64,000 bases of DNA from Cycas panzhihuaensis (Eukaryota; Cycadophyta). The stretch's first letter is position 1. Every line of letters begins with the position of its first letter. The notes beneath the pieces were generated by a model. It had not been told where the DNA came from. It searched no databases and was given only the letters and a program-made list of their open reading frames with translations. The stretch is taken from contig CM041465.1 in the NCBI GenBank assembly GCA_023213395.1, forward strand, positions 64,735,741 to 64,799,740. Direction: 5' to 3'. The position numbers and the translations under genes are program-made. This document shows, piece after piece, positions 21,700 through 33,378 of the stretch.

Positions 21700-23900
21700 A
21701 ATCACATCATGGCACAAGCTAAGGATGTTGTGACAAGCATTGCAAATCCTCATGTAGACATTCCCCATGAATAGAACACCATTTCTTCTCAAGAGAAGGT
21801 TTTCCTTTCCTCCCTTAAGAGGTTTGGGTACTTCCACCCTTCGCTAGTAGGGTTTATGATGGCTAATGCATGGGTTGATATGACTCCAAGGAGGATTGAG
21901 TTGATTAAAGTTTTAGTTATCTAACCATACATTTGAAGGAACATACAACCGAAGTGAGAGGATCTAATGTCCTATTGATTGTCTTAGTAGGAATCCTTAG
22001 GGGTTGCTATTATCCCTTTTGGTCACATGGTGGAGGGGCTGCCTCACAATGCTATAATTACTTGGGAGGCTTCTTAAGACCTGCTTAAATCTCAATGGCC
22101 TCTAATGTTAAGCATTTGGCTATGGTAGAATCACATGTCATTGCCCCATTTTGAGGACTTCCATGGGTACCTTAGGATGAAAATCATTAACAAAGATGTC
22201 TCTCTTCAAATCTTTAGGAAAAGCAACCTTAGAGGAGTGAAGGAGATCATGGAATTATTGAACAAAGTCATGATTAAGCTCATTGTGATCTTGTTTTAAT
22301 GATAGAAGGGTTTTGATCGCACTTTCAAAGGGTCTAGCCACATTAAAGTAGTTGATAAATTCATTAACTAACTATTGGAAAGTGAAAATAGAATGAATAA
22401 GGAGACATTAGAACCATTTCAATGTATCCTTAAAGGAATCTTGGGAAGAGTTTTATCAAAATGTGATCATAGGCCCAATAGTCAATACATGCCATGGCAA
22501 AGCCCCTGACATATTCAATTAGGTCCTATAAAGAAGTGCCATCAAATTTAGGTACTTCTGGGGGAGGAAGTAATAGGTTTATCCTAAGTTCCTTGATGGA
22601 TAAGGGGATTGAATGACATCAACAAAGAGGCAGACCCCCAATTGAATTAGCAGATCAATGTGGGAAGAGGAAGGAGAAGGGTATGGGTACCCACTTCCAT
22701 CCTATAAGAAGTATGAGGAATAATCATAAGAATGATGTTAGTTTCCCCTAATGGGTAAGAAGGAGCTAGCCCCACATGGGGATGCATCATGTAAAGAGAC
22801 AGGTGTGAAGGTCCCAACCTACCATGAGGTTGCACCATATAAGCGGCAAAAGGATGGGGGTATGCCTCTGAGAGAAAAGTCACATGAGAATATAAGATGT
22901 GAGGGGGAGCAAGACCCCATTGTAGAGTAGTTATACATAAGGTCATACATGATGTAGGGGGCATAGGATAAGGGACCAGGTTTTTCCTATAAGGTCCCCC
23001 CATAGGAGGGGCAACCCCATAAGGGTGGAGTGGATCCACCCTATAAGTTGGAAGGGGGTTTTGCCCCCCCATGCCCCTAAGGCTATGATGTCTATCCTAG
23101 GGGTACATAAAGAGAAGCACCCATAGGTCATGGACAAGGGGGAATAAGAATGGATCCCCTATGTCTTGAACTATGAGAATATAAAGGGATCGTATGTGGA
23201 ACTAAAGGGACATAAGTAATAACCAATTGTGGTATGGTAGTTTGTAAATGAGGTACGCTTGACCTTATTTGAGAGGTTGGCATACTATGGGGTATCCCTT
23301 AATTCAAGGGAGTACTCATGGGTAGCAGAGCTATGAGAGTAGATTCCAAAGGAGAAGAGGATATAGGTTGAGACAATTTAGGAGGAATAATAGTAGAGGA
23401 AGAGGGTATTGTGCTTTGAAGGAAATATTCCAACCACTTAGGAGGTAGTTGAGCACTTATGGCTTTAAAGCATTGCCTTAATTCTTCCACAACATCCCTT
23501 GGAGGAGTGCCAACTTACTCATATGAGGTAGAGAGCTTGCTCATATGAGGTAGAGGGTTCCTCATAATGGCTAGAACTAGTGGAATGCTCTATAAGAGCC
23601 TTCTCACTAGGGTGAGAGGGATCCATAGGGAAGGATCCTCCTATGACATGTATAAGAAAAGAGGAAATGTCCAGATGAACTTTTGGTTGCTCATTTGGAT
23701 AATAAGTTAGATCATCACCCTCTTATGTGGGATCTTGATGGTAAGTGGTATCGAGATGAGGCCAATCAAAAGTGAAGGAATGGTAAGCCCAATTTGATGG
23801 GTACCTCTCCATTGGTGACCCTAGATTGGATGTGACAATAGAGGAGTAACTAGGCTCTACTTCCAAAGGGGGAAGGCTGTGTAGGCAATAAGAGAAGTGT
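21700..23900 (-). pseudogene. Element A gag remnant
   Basis: Fragments match the D gag at 33830-35904 in order: the Cys/His cluster near 21770-21800 (plus-strand ATTCCCCATGAATAGAACACC), a capsid-like part near 22080-22330, and the Pro-rich middle at 22647-23072, with YRVDPLHPYGVAPP repeated in kind in C and D. The N-terminal part lies near 23300-23900. All frames are short and broken. Confidence 0.6.
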
Positions 23901-24053
23901 CACATTCACATGTCTACTTAGGAACCTTAGAAGTAGGAGAAATAATTTTAAAAGGAGATATAGGGATAATACAACACCCTATCAAGACCTATGAGGTAAG
24001 AAGGGGCTAGTTCTAGGAAACTAAAGGAATCCTAAGGAATCCTTACTAACATT

Positions 24054-24070
24054 CCCTAATATGGTTACTA
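24054..24070 (-). other. Decayed primer-binding site of element A
   Basis: Plus strand CCCTAATATGGTTACTA aligns base for base with CCCCAGTATGGTCGCCA, the intact site of D at 36058-36074. Most differences are C-to-T or G-to-A. Confidence 0.6.
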
Positions 24071-24071
24071 A

Positions 24072-24642
24072 TGGAAGTATGCTTGTGGTGGTAACAAGAA
24101 GCAAGGATGTACCAACAAGTATTAAGCTTAGAGTGTAGGATCTTAAGGGGTGTGACATAGCTTTTGTTTGCCCTTAAAAGGCATTTGTGTGCTACTTAGG
24201 TGCAAATTCCAAGGCTTACCGATTCACTTGTCATTGTGTGGCATGTGTCTTAGCCCGATGGGGGGCTAAGACACCTACCCAAGGGCAGACAATCCAACAA
24301 ATGAGTCAAAAAGAGCAAAAATATGACTCAAGAGATGCAACAAGTCAACCAAACAATGACGAGTCATCGCATGGGCAGGGGTGACATGAGCCAAAGGGAT
24401 CCCAAGGTGAGTAGGGCAGAATGCGGGAAGTGGAATAGCCATCGGGGTGTCACACTCGCTGGGAATGTGCCCCCGCTATAGTCATCATAGGCTGAATAAG
24501 TGTAGATGATAACAGGGTCATCTACGAGATCACAACTTGCAAGCATACACTCATCTCAAAAGAAAGCAATGATAAGGTGAGAAGCATACCTATACTTACC
24601 TAAGTCGATAACTCTGTATCCATTCCCGGAAGGCAAGAAACA
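24072..24642 (-). repeat. Shortened, apparently chimeric LTR shared by elements A and D
   Basis: Reading on the minus strand, 24642 down to about 24257 matches the first about 385 bp of the D 5' LTR (38787 to about 38401). The remaining 24255-24072 leads directly into the A primer site, so it is the end of A's 5' LTR. A full family LTR is about 2.5-2.7 kb, so about 2.1 kb is missing. The simplest reading is a tandem A-D arrangement joined by one deleted or recombined LTR. Similarity of the A-side 180 bp to known LTR ends is weak. Confidence 0.5.
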
Positions 24643-24652
24643 TTGCCCCCTT
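24643..24652 (-). other. Polypurine tract of element D
   Basis: Minus-strand AAGGGGGCAA directly precedes TGTTTCTTGCC, the 3' LTR start. Confidence 0.7.
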
Positions 24653-25061
24653 GGCAGCACAGCCTCGCCACTTGGAAGCATAGTGTGATGATGAACATTG
24701 GTAACACAACTGTTAGTAGCACATGTGTATATATATATATATATAAATCAGGATCATAACAGTAGGTAAGGGTGCTGGTGAGTGTCATGGCGAAATGCAT
24801 GGATACGAAGGTAGAGGTAGAGATAACATAGGGGCTACCCATGCACCACCCAGAAACTAAATGGAAAAATACGAAAGATGAGGGGGCTGCCCCCACCATC
24901 AAAGATGTAGAGAGATGTACATAACCAAGTAGAAGAGTAAACAAAGTTAGTAGTCGTCATAGTTTAACCTCATTAGCGGCTAGGTTTCAGAGGTACGAAC
25001 AGATCACAAAGTGAAGTATGTGATGACTTGGGGCTTGGGCGATAGGGTAGCTAGATAAGCC

Positions 25062-25490
25062 TTAGGGACAGTTAACAAGAAGAGGGAGACGATGCTCAAG
25101 GATGAGGCAAATGAGACTATTTGCCTCAACATTGAGGGCCCGAGGGATATGCTCAATGTCAACAGATGAGAAGTGGGCTAGGAGGGATCTGGCAGTGGAA
25201 GCAAGAGATCTCAAGTAAGGGCATCGCACCTGGTAAACCTGGGTGAGATGGGACACCACAACTTGAGAGTCGCAAAGCAAAACAATGGGTCTGTGATAGA
25301 AATAGAGAGCATTAGTTAGGGCTTCAATAACAGCTATGTATCCAACTTCATTATTGGTAGCCTCTGGGAGGAAGACCCCAGAGTGCAGGAAATTGTGTCT
25401 AGAGGGGCTACAAAGAATCCATGCAGCAGTGAAAGGTCCAGGGTTACCGCAGCTTCCACCATCAGTGAAAATGTAGACAGACATGGGTGA
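25062..25490 (-). pseudogene. Element D additional RNase H
   Basis: An open frame of about 140 codons with YIFTDGGSCGNPGPFTAAW, NNEVGYIAVIEAL, LLCDSQVVVSHLTQVY and IPRALNVEANSL. The fold is a type-1 RNase H of the archaeal-like kind, separate from the RNase H next to RT (30611-30949). The first catalytic Asp and the CDSQ Asp are present. The AEY Glu is Gly (NNEVGY), and the last Asp reads Asn (VEANS, where ADRL-like is usual). Such extra domains are reported for Tat-lineage elements and may help to remove primer or template RNA. This copy looks dead. Confidence 0.8.
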
Positions 25491-26136
25491 CACAAAGTCC
25501 TGGTAGTAAATAAACAATGATGGAATGAAAGTGATACTCGAAAGGCAAGCAAAAGTATCCACGAAGGGTAGGAGGACCTAGCAATGAGGCTACCCAGGGA
25601 CAAGAGCAAGTGGTCCAACCACTACCTGAGAGCAGGCGGAGAAAGGGCGCCTTAGAGCACCAAAGGTCACTTAAGGAAGCGAAACATGCCCTCAAATGAG
25701 GGATCATTCCCTCTGGAGACTCCAAGAGCAAAAAAGGGTTGCAGAAATGAGTCCAAGATGGTGAAACAAGCCAAACGAGTATAAACTTAGGCATGCACGG
25801 GAGCACCACGTAAATTGAGACAGAAGGGCCCTGAAAAAAGTGCAAAAATGAGGCACCAGAAATGCACCTACAAGAGAGTGCAAAAAAGGCATCAAAAGGC
25901 CACAACAGACGATAGGGCCAGAAGGCAAAGGCAATCAGGGAAACAGGATAGTCCCAACGGCTGTTGCGAGGCCAAAAATGGAGGAAGTACCTGTCAGGGC
26001 CCCCGCCTATATAAAGAAAATCAAATGGAAAATGGATTTATTTTCACCGGCTCTCGTGAGAAACCAGAGCCATCTCCTTACACAACGGAGCACCGCTTGA
26101 CTTCAAAGGCATGCAGGGGATGATCTGACCATTGAA

Positions 26137-26715
26137 TCATAGCGTAAAGAGAGCCAGCAGGATCATCGAGGTGAGATGACAACAGTGAGACCAGATCCAG
26201 TCAGTGGATCTCACAAAACCCAACCCATTTCTAAATTTGAACTTGATTACTTTTTGTAGATTTTTTGTGTAATTTTTGTGCCCCTTATGGGTGGTTGGAG
26301 GCCTCTCGGAGTCTAAATTGGACCCAGAAAGAGGCAGGACCTGGGCATTAAAGAGCCCTAGTCCTGGTAGGCCCCACAGGGTCCACCAAAGGAAATTTTT
26401 TGGTATTTTAGGGTAGAAATCCCTCCCTTTTGGGGTGTGCCGTTCATGCCATGGTAAAGATCGCAGTGCCATGATCATTGCCACGGGACCCCCCAATTGC
26501 CACGGGGCCCAAGCCAAACTTAGTAGTACCACTAAGTTTAGCGTAGTACGAAGGCAGAAAGGCAGAAAAAGAAAATGAGGGGCCATAAGGCCCCGAATCT
26601 CAGGCAGAGAGAGCTGAGAGAGAGCCAGGAGCGTTGCTGACTAATAGTACTGACTTTGATTGGTTTTTTATATTGACAAGTTATCATCGCAGTGGATAAC
26701 CGCAAGAATATAGGT
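26137..26715 (+). other. Leader region of the antisense gene in element D
   Basis: No supported coding sequence in either strand. It lies directly upstream of the plus-strand ATG at 26716, so it would contain that gene's promoter and 5' UTR if it is transcribed on its own. No convincing TATA box was seen. Confidence 0.3.
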
Positions 26716-28614
26716 ATGGCGATGTTGAGTTTTATTGAGATGATGTCCCAGGGGGACAAGGAGCTCCTACAGAGGTGTGGCCTGTACAAGGCCTTAAAGA
26801 CACCTTAGTTTGCATCAAATCAGAGACTATTAGTTGACATTGTATCCCATTGGGATAGGAGGAGGCACGTATTCCACTTGCCTTAAGTAAGGAATGTGAC
26901 AGTGACGCTAGGGGACATCCAGCGGATTCTGGGAGTACCAGTGACTGGGAGGCCGGTGACACTGGGAGCACTACCTAGCACTAAGGTAGCACATAGAGAG
27001 GTAGCTCGGTTCTTCACAGGGGTTGACAGGTGGGAGCGGAGAGGAGTTCCTCTCTAAACTATGGTGATGTTGAGGATTCCTTGAGTGAAAAAGCTGATTA
27101 TACTGTTCATTCTATTCTGGATTTCATAGAAACAAAACTATAGGGAAATACTAGGTAGCTGGATGGATGCAGTGTGCCACTTCGAAGCCAGCGAGAGGAT
27201 GGATTGGGCTACCATGATAGCAGCGAACCTCCTAGTCCAGCTTGATGCCATTAGGGTAGCAGGAAAGGGAGGACTATCATGCAGCACGTTGCTGCAATGC
27301 TAGTTCTTCGATCATTTTATGGCAGTGGTACTAGTGGGGGGACCACACCTGATAGCAGAGTGGGCCCCGATGGTCTATAGATGGCAGACTCGAATGAGAG
27401 GGACAGAGGACTAGGCCTATATCTGGCGATCAGTGGAGGTGACATCGCTAGACCTCCTCACCCTAACAGACTACATAGCAGATCTATACAGGACGATGAG
27501 GTGGGATAGTGATGACGAGGTAGGCAGAGAAGGAGCACTCCCAAATAATAATGATGATGATGATGATACCGATGGAGGAGATGGGGCCAGCCCATCACGA
27601 CCTGTAGGGGAGGCATGTCCTTCAGGGATGGTAAGAGGAGCAGCAGGACCATCTAAGATTGCCAGAGGAGAGGCAGGCCTATCAGGGACAGCTAAGGAGA
27701 GCAGGGGGCTAGTGACTAGGGCCCACAGGCTACGGATCGTGAGGAGATCTGGAGAGATGAGAGTTGAGCCGGTTCCCGTGAGGAGAGAGGCCCAGGCAGA
27801 GGAGGTACCTGAGGATGAGGTACCTGCAACTGGTAAAGAGCCAGGAGGAGAGGATGTCGCCCAAGCAGAGGAGTCGACGACCATGGCAGGTGAGGCCTAA
27901 TCATTTCCTTAGTCTTTTTACAGCCAGATAGATATTTGATTTGATTTGATCATGGTATGTGGTGGGACATATACCAACATATGGCATGTTACATTGGCAA
28001 GTGTAGTAGAGGTCAGGAGACTGGTAGAGGCCATGGTGAGGGAGATGTTCCCTCAGGTGTATACTGAGGGGCAACCGCCCATCCAGGCAGAGGATGTGCC
28101 TAAATCGGTAGGTGCCCACATGGAGGCATTCACCCCATTGGCAAGGGTGAGAGACATCTAGGCTGCGAAGTCCTAAGAGCATATAGCTTTCAGGGAATAG
28201 ATGCAGTGGGAGCTCAATGAGGTAAGGAGCGAGCGAGATGAGTTACACAGATGGGTCCAGGCTCTAGAGGCACAGGGAGAAGAAGGTGGAGATGTAGGGA
28301 GCATGGTCCGGATAGTAGTACTAGAGCAGCACCTTAGAGTGACAGAGGAGATATTTCAGAGTATGGAGGAGGGACTCCGGGGAGAGAGGGATCGTATTCA
28401 GGCTCGATACGACTAGCTAGTGGACCAAATAGCATCGAGGTTGAGCAGGAGTAGGACATATACTCATACAATAGTGACAACCCCGAGATGGCCACGCAAT
28501 GAGGGGAGCAAGGCAGGGAGCTCGTGGAGGCACAAGAGGATCCTTCGAGGGATGTGGTCCCCAGGAGAGGGATCACACAGGCCAGGAGATGGTACCCTAG
28601 GAGTGGGGCAGTAG
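26716..28614 (+). pseudogene. Antisense gene with plant-mobile-domain-like N-terminus (element D)
   Basis: One plus-strand phase runs from ATG 26716 to 28614, opposite to the element's own genes. It is broken by about a dozen stops (first at 26806 and 26884). Residues about 41-81 read LVDIVSHWDRRRHVFHLP, then TLGDIQRILGVPVTGRPV, the characteristic layout of the plant mobile domain (a domain shared by MAIN-like proteins and carried by several transposon classes). The middle (27433-27900, open) is acidic, with an Asp run and Pro/Gly-rich sequence. The C-terminal part (28201-28416) is a charged helix likely to form a coiled coil. Extra antisense frames at this site have been reported in Tat/Ogre-type elements. 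The function is unknown. Confidence 0.65.
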
Positions 28615-28639
28615 TAGTATAGGAGATATGTATATTGAT

Positions 28640-29240
28640 TTTGATAAAGGAAAGTACGGGCCTCCAGGGGGTCATATATAGGCTCATATGATTGTACCCC
28701 TCCTGAAAAGACACCGGCTTCCCATATGTATGATGTAACATATGATTTTTGATGTATATATATACAGAGTAATTGGAACCCCATTTTGACATGAGATAGT
28801 GTGTATATCATGTGTGGTAGATAGCATGTATGTTTTATTTTGTATGTTGTAAATGTTTTGTTGTATGATGCACATATTTCCTTCCGTGTATAGCTATATA
28901 TTTAATAGGAGTACATACATCCACTGCCAGTAGAGGTGATAGAGAAGTGTAAGCTTAGAAATAGAGCGACACGCATGTCCATAGAGGAGTATAGTAGGAT
29001 ATACGAAGGAAATAGTAGGTGAGAGAGAGGAGTAACGATACTCCAAAGCGTTGTCCTAACTGGGGGATGCCCAAATGGGAGGATAAAAGTTCCTAAGAGG
29101 ATATGGGAACATGGGTTTCACAGGAGGAACCAGAAAGAAAATGGGAGAGGTCATCCTAAATTGCCATTCTACCCGTGGTTGGGAGGAATGGGAACAACCT
29201 AAGATGGTAGTTTAGGCTTATTTCAGAGCTTGGTGAAGGG
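28640..29240 (-). other. Non-coding spacer between integrase and antisense gene (element D)
   Basis: No supported frame. It is conserved with C at 10706-11290, including the GAAGCCGGTGTC and TATATGACCCC landmarks, which implies some function in the element or simply shared descent. Confidence 0.5.
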
Positions 29241-29252
29241 ATGGCCAAAAGA

Positions 29253-30330
29253 TCATGCGTAAAACTTCTTAAGGAATTTCCCATTAATAGCTTTCTCAAA
29301 TTCAAGCCCTTCCAGGGTGGCTATCCTATAAGCACCATTACCAAGGGTCTCGATAATGACGAAAGGGCCAACCCATCGGGGTTTGAACTTGGTCAAATGG
29401 TCATGGAGATATTCAAGCTTGAGGACGTGGTCCCTAGGATACAAAGGACAGGAACAAAGATGTTTATCATAGGTCCTTTGCGAGCGAGCTTTTGATGCCA
29501 GGTTAGCCTGATAAGCAGCTAAGCATCTCTCGTCCAAAGCCTTAAGGTCCAAAAGGCGAGCATGATGGATCGGCTCTTCATCGATGAGACCTCGAAGGGA
29601 GACTTGTAAAGAGGGAATCTCCACCTCCAGTGGGAGTACCGCCTCAGTACCATAGACCAGGGAGAACGGGGTCATTCCTGTGGCAGAATAGATAGAGATG
29701 CAGTAAGCCCACAAAGCAGAGGGCAGCTGAAGGTACCAATCCTTTTGGGACTGAGCAATGGTTTTCTTTAGGATATTGATAAGAGTCTTATTGAAATACT
29801 CTACTTAGCCATTACTTGAGGGTAGTAAGGAGAAGAAGTTTTGTGAGAAATCTTGAACTTCTTGCAAAGCTTATCCATCTCCTTATTAGAGAAGGGGGTT
29901 CTATTGTCAGTGATTAAGACATCCAAAATCCTGAAACGGTAAATGATGTGCTGGTAAACGAATGTGGCTATCATTTTACTAGGAGTAGTGATCAAGGGGA
30001 TGGCCTCTACCCATTTAGTAAAATACTCCATGGTAGTCAAGATAAACTTGTGCTACGACGACGAAGGTGGAGAGATAACCCCAATGAGGTCTAGTCCCCA
30101 TTGAGCAAAAGGCCATGGAGCAATAATGGGGTGAAGGGCCTCGGAAGGCACATGGGAGATGTTGGCATGTTCCTAACATCGCTGACATCTCAGAGTAAAG
30201 GTGTGAGTGTCCTTGAAAAGGGACGGTTAGAAATAACCCATGCGAAGGATCCTCTGAGCCATAGACTGGCCTCCAAAGTGACCCCCACAAATATCATGGT
30301 GGCATTCGTAGAGTATTTGGTCAGCTTCAT
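29253..30330 (-). pseudogene. Element D integrase
   Basis: The zinc-binding part is seen in broken frames near 30040-30330. The core has YFTKWVEAIPL and ITDNRTPFSN (second Asp) in the frame at 29801-30040. A 1-base loss near 29812 shifts the frame just before the catalytic Glu region. The open 153-codon C-terminus (29253-29714) has WAYCISIYSATGMTPFSLVYG, AVLPLEVEIPS and the block LEYLHDHLTKFKPRWVGPF ending KKFYA. The role is insertion of the cDNA. It would be inactive as it stands. Confidence 0.75.
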
Positions 30331-30610
30331 CGGCAGTGACATAGTGGAGGAGGATCCCATCGAAGGACCTCTTGTACAATACTTCACCCACAAGGAAGTA
30401 TTGCCTAGCAAAAGTCCATATGCGAGATCTAACTTTACTACTAGCATCAGGGCGGTATTGCTATTATGTGAGATACCACACTATATCACCATACCACTCA
30501 TTGTCGATGAGTGGATGAGGAGAGATGCCCTGAATCATCAAGATAGATTCATCAGGGAGAGAATTATCGACCGGGGCACCAAAGGAGTTAGGAATAGGGG
30601 CATCTACGAG

Positions 30611-30949
30611 CTACTCGGCCACTACCATTCCCTTCTTTGATTTCTGGTTAATGATATGAAGGTCAAATTCTTGAAGTAAGATGGCCCAACAACCAGCCCT
30701 ACCTACCAAATCTAAATGAGTGAGCAAGTATCGTAAGGGATCAGATTGGATGATCACCTTGGTGGTGTTGCCAAGTAAATAGTGTCTGAACTTCTTGGTC
30801 ACATGGACCAAGGAGAGGCACTCCTTCTCGGTAGGAGAATAGTTAAGTTTAGTAGCCATGAGGGTGCGACTAATGAAATAAATAACTCTCTTGGTTCCTA
30901 AGTCATCCTCTTGAGCTAACATAGTGCCCAAGGATCCGTTAGTTATCAA
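30611..30949 (-). pseudogene. Element D Ty3 RNase H
   Basis: 112 codons: GTMLAQEDDLGTKRVIYFISRTL, LNYSPTEKECLSLVHVTKKFRHYL and IIQSDPLRYLL. This is the regular Ty3 RNase H that follows RT. The family's Glu (EKECL) and the third acidic position (QSDPL) are visible. The N-terminal DASG part lies in another frame and is changed. It is distinct from the second RNase H at 25062-25490. Confidence 0.7.
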
Positions 30950-30969
30950 GGTATATAGGACAAAGGGCC

Positions 30970-31800
30970 TATCGAATCAAGGAGGTGCTAATGTAGGAGT
31001 GGAAGCAAGGGCTTCCTTGAGTCCTTCGAAGGCCTTTTGGGTCTTGTCAGACTAGGCAAAAGTCCCTTCGTAAGGGGTTTAGCACTTACAACAAAGTCCA
31101 CTAAGAAGTGCTTGAGAAAACTGAGCCTGTCTAGGAATGACTTAATCTGTCATTGGGTTCTAGGAGGCAGCATGTCAAGGATAGCCTTGACCTTGTTAGG
31201 ATCAATCTAAATTCCTTATTTGGACATAAGAAACCCAAGGAATTTACCCGAGGTAATGGCAAACACATACTTGAGCAGATTTAAACTAACATGATACTTG
31301 TGACATCATGAAAAGATGGCCTGCAAGTCAGAGGGATGATGGGCCCTGACACGGGAGAGGCCCATCATATTATCCATGAAGACCTCCAATGTGTTATCAA
31401 TAAGGTCATGGAAGATGAAATGTATTGCTCTCTGGTAAGTAGCACCCACATTTTTAAGGCCAAAGGGTATCACCTTGTAGGCAAAGGTACCCCATAGTGT
31501 AGTTAAGGCCATCTTGTGGCAGTCTTTAGGATAAATTTGAATTTGGTTATAGCCAGAGAAGCCATCCATTAAGGATATGACTTCAAATCTAGTAGTACGA
31601 TCAATAATTTGATCGATAAATGGGAGTGGGAAGTTATCTTTAGGACAAGCATTGTCAATGTCACAGAAATTGACACATATATGAATTGCCCCGTTCTTTT
31701 TAGCAATAGGGATGATATTAGAGACCCATTTAGGGTAGTCAATGGAAGTAATGAGCCCAGCATCTAGAAGCTTCTCAACCTCTATCTTGATGACGACTGA
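30970..31800 (-). pseudogene. Element D reverse transcriptase
   Basis: The fingers and palm are readable in two main pieces. 31306-31569 opens MDGFSGYNQIQIYPKDCHKMA and includes FAYKVIPFGLKNVGATYQRA, followed by the catalytic box F-M-D-N at 31369-31380. The second Asp is Asn (GAT to AAT type change). The piece at 31569-31763 holds the upstream ISLMDG-proximal fingers out of frame. The enzyme would copy element RNA to DNA. The copy is inactive. Confidence 0.75.
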
Positions 31801-31809
31801 GAGCTTCGG

Positions 31810-32800
31810 GTGAAGGGGACACTGCTTCTAGCGCAAGGGGCAGGCGCTAGGGATGGTCATGGGATTATGGGTGATAATGGAGGGATTAATTCCTTTTATG
31901 TTAGCATAATCCCACGTAAAAACATCCCAAAATTCCTAGAACAAAAGGGAGTACTCCCTTACATCATCAGGAGAACATTCCATCCCAACCTTAATGACCT
32001 TACTAGGGGCCAAGACTATGTCTTGGGTTGCCCCCATACACATGGCATTACCCTCCTCGAAGTGGAGAGGGGCAAGGTCAATAAGAGAAGGTGGAATAGG
32101 AGATGGGATCGGATCAGCAAGTGTGGATCCAACTGCAAGGATCTTCTAGTGACCAAGCCTATAGTGGCCAGAAGGCAAGTTAGGCACGAAGCTCGCTAGG
32201 TGCTCAAGTAGGGCTTCATCATCCTCAAAGTAATCCACCCCATGGATGACCTTACTTCAAGTAGATGAAGTGTTAGAGGAGGTAGAGGCAGCGAGACCGT
32301 GGTGGTCATTAGGCTGCCCAACTTCCTCATGAGACTCTGAAGGAGAGTAAAAAAGAGGCTCCTCAAAAGGAGCAAAAGGTAGTTCTTCGAAACCATCACC
32401 TGTGAGAGATGATGAGAGAGAAGAACTAATGATGGATGAGTCAACATGAGCGATGACATGTGACACGTAGGAGTGGCTAGTCTCACCAAAAGGGGTTCTA
32501 GATGGAGATCTAGAATGAGATGGGTGTGACCTACTGGTGCGAAGGAAAGAGATAGGGTAGAGACAATCCTCGTCTTCATCATGTAACTCATCGTCACTAA
32601 ACAAAGCAAGATACTCGTAGCTCCCAACACCAATAGGAGCGAACCACGTGAGGCTAGGGAAAGAAGATGTGAGATCTTCTTTAGACAGATTCGGTATACC
32701 AATAGAGCAAGCCGAGGCATGCGTAGAAGGACCTTGGTTTGCTAGATTAGCAGAGCAAGTTTGTTTAGTAAGTGGGCATTCGCGGGGAACCACTCTCATT
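31810..32800 (-). pseudogene. Element D protease-RT linker and pre-RT segment
   Basis: Minus-strand frames at 32196-32799 give a Ser/Pro/acidic low-complexity linker with FAPIGVGSYEYLALFSDDELHDEDED. The HFEEGNAMCMG-type landmark lies near 32040-32060. It is shared with C (9510-10480) and A. No enzymatic motif was seen. Confidence 0.6.
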
Positions 32801-32869
32801 CGCCCATCATGGACAAATTTAAGTTGTCCCTAAAGAGTCAAACATACATCTCCCATTTGGTCAAGCCAT

Positions 32870-33378
32870 GGATGACCTAGAAGGAAGTTGTAGTCAACGT
32901 CGATGTCAAGGACTACAACATCGGCAAGGATAATCTTGTCCTCAAGGGTGAGCAGAATCATGACGGAACTTAAAGGGGTCTTCTCACTACCGTCATAACC
33001 TTAGCATCACTATGGAACAAGTTCAAAGGCAGAAATACCAAGCTCTTACATGACACACAAGGGCATGGCATTCACAGAAGAACTGTTGTCAACAACAGTC
33101 CTTCGAAAGGTATAATTGGGTGTATCGATAGTAATAGTGCATGGGAAGTTCCACTGACGTTCCCTTTCACCTGCAGGAGGAAGATCCTTAGGATCAAACG
33201 AAATAATGGGTTTGCGACTTTGGGTAATGCCCAAAGCATGAACAGGCACATCATTCAATCCTAAAGCTTCCAGGAGGAGGGCCTGCTGCTCTGGATAACT
33301 CTTCAAAACGTCCATCAAGGACATTCCTACAACAACGGTATGAAACTCGTCCATGATGGAGAAGGGCTTACCCTTCAC
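32870..33378 (-). pseudogene. Element D protease
   Basis: The open frame 33046-33378 carries FDPKDLPPAGERERQWNFP and VVDNSSSVNAMPLCVM. The active-site Gly of the usual D-x-G-S reads Ser, a difference from C (DNGSS). The domain's second half continues in another frame to about 32870. Gag-pol maturation is the expected role. Confidence 0.65.

Larger units (their letters stand above)
19460..24071 (-). mobile_element. Element A (Tat-like Ty3/gypsy), 5' half: RT start to primer site
   Basis: Minus-strand continuation of the element seen at 1-1793. Reading from high to low coordinates the order is primer site (24054-24070), gag, Cys/His cluster, protease, linker and pre-RT, colinear with D 31740-36074. 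CpG is almost absent and TA-rich changes are frequent, which fits long-term methylation-driven decay. Confidence 0.85.

Noticed and set aside
24727-24746. (TA)n run as a possible regulatory element
   Set aside because: It is a simple dinucleotide repeat near the element D 3' end. The equivalent place in C is much shorter, so there is no functional evidence.
27471-27884. 137-codon minus-strand frame
   Set aside because: It is the shadow of the plus-strand acidic region of the mobile-domain-like gene. It is low-complexity Ser/Pro.
28334-28811. Minus-strand frames of 115-152 codons
   Set aside because: They lie in the spacer and opposite to the antisense gene. No conservation with C in frame.
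30101-30640. 179-codon plus-strand frame
   Set aside because: It is antisense to the RNase H-integrase linker of element D. Composition mirrors the real coding strand and no domain was recognised.
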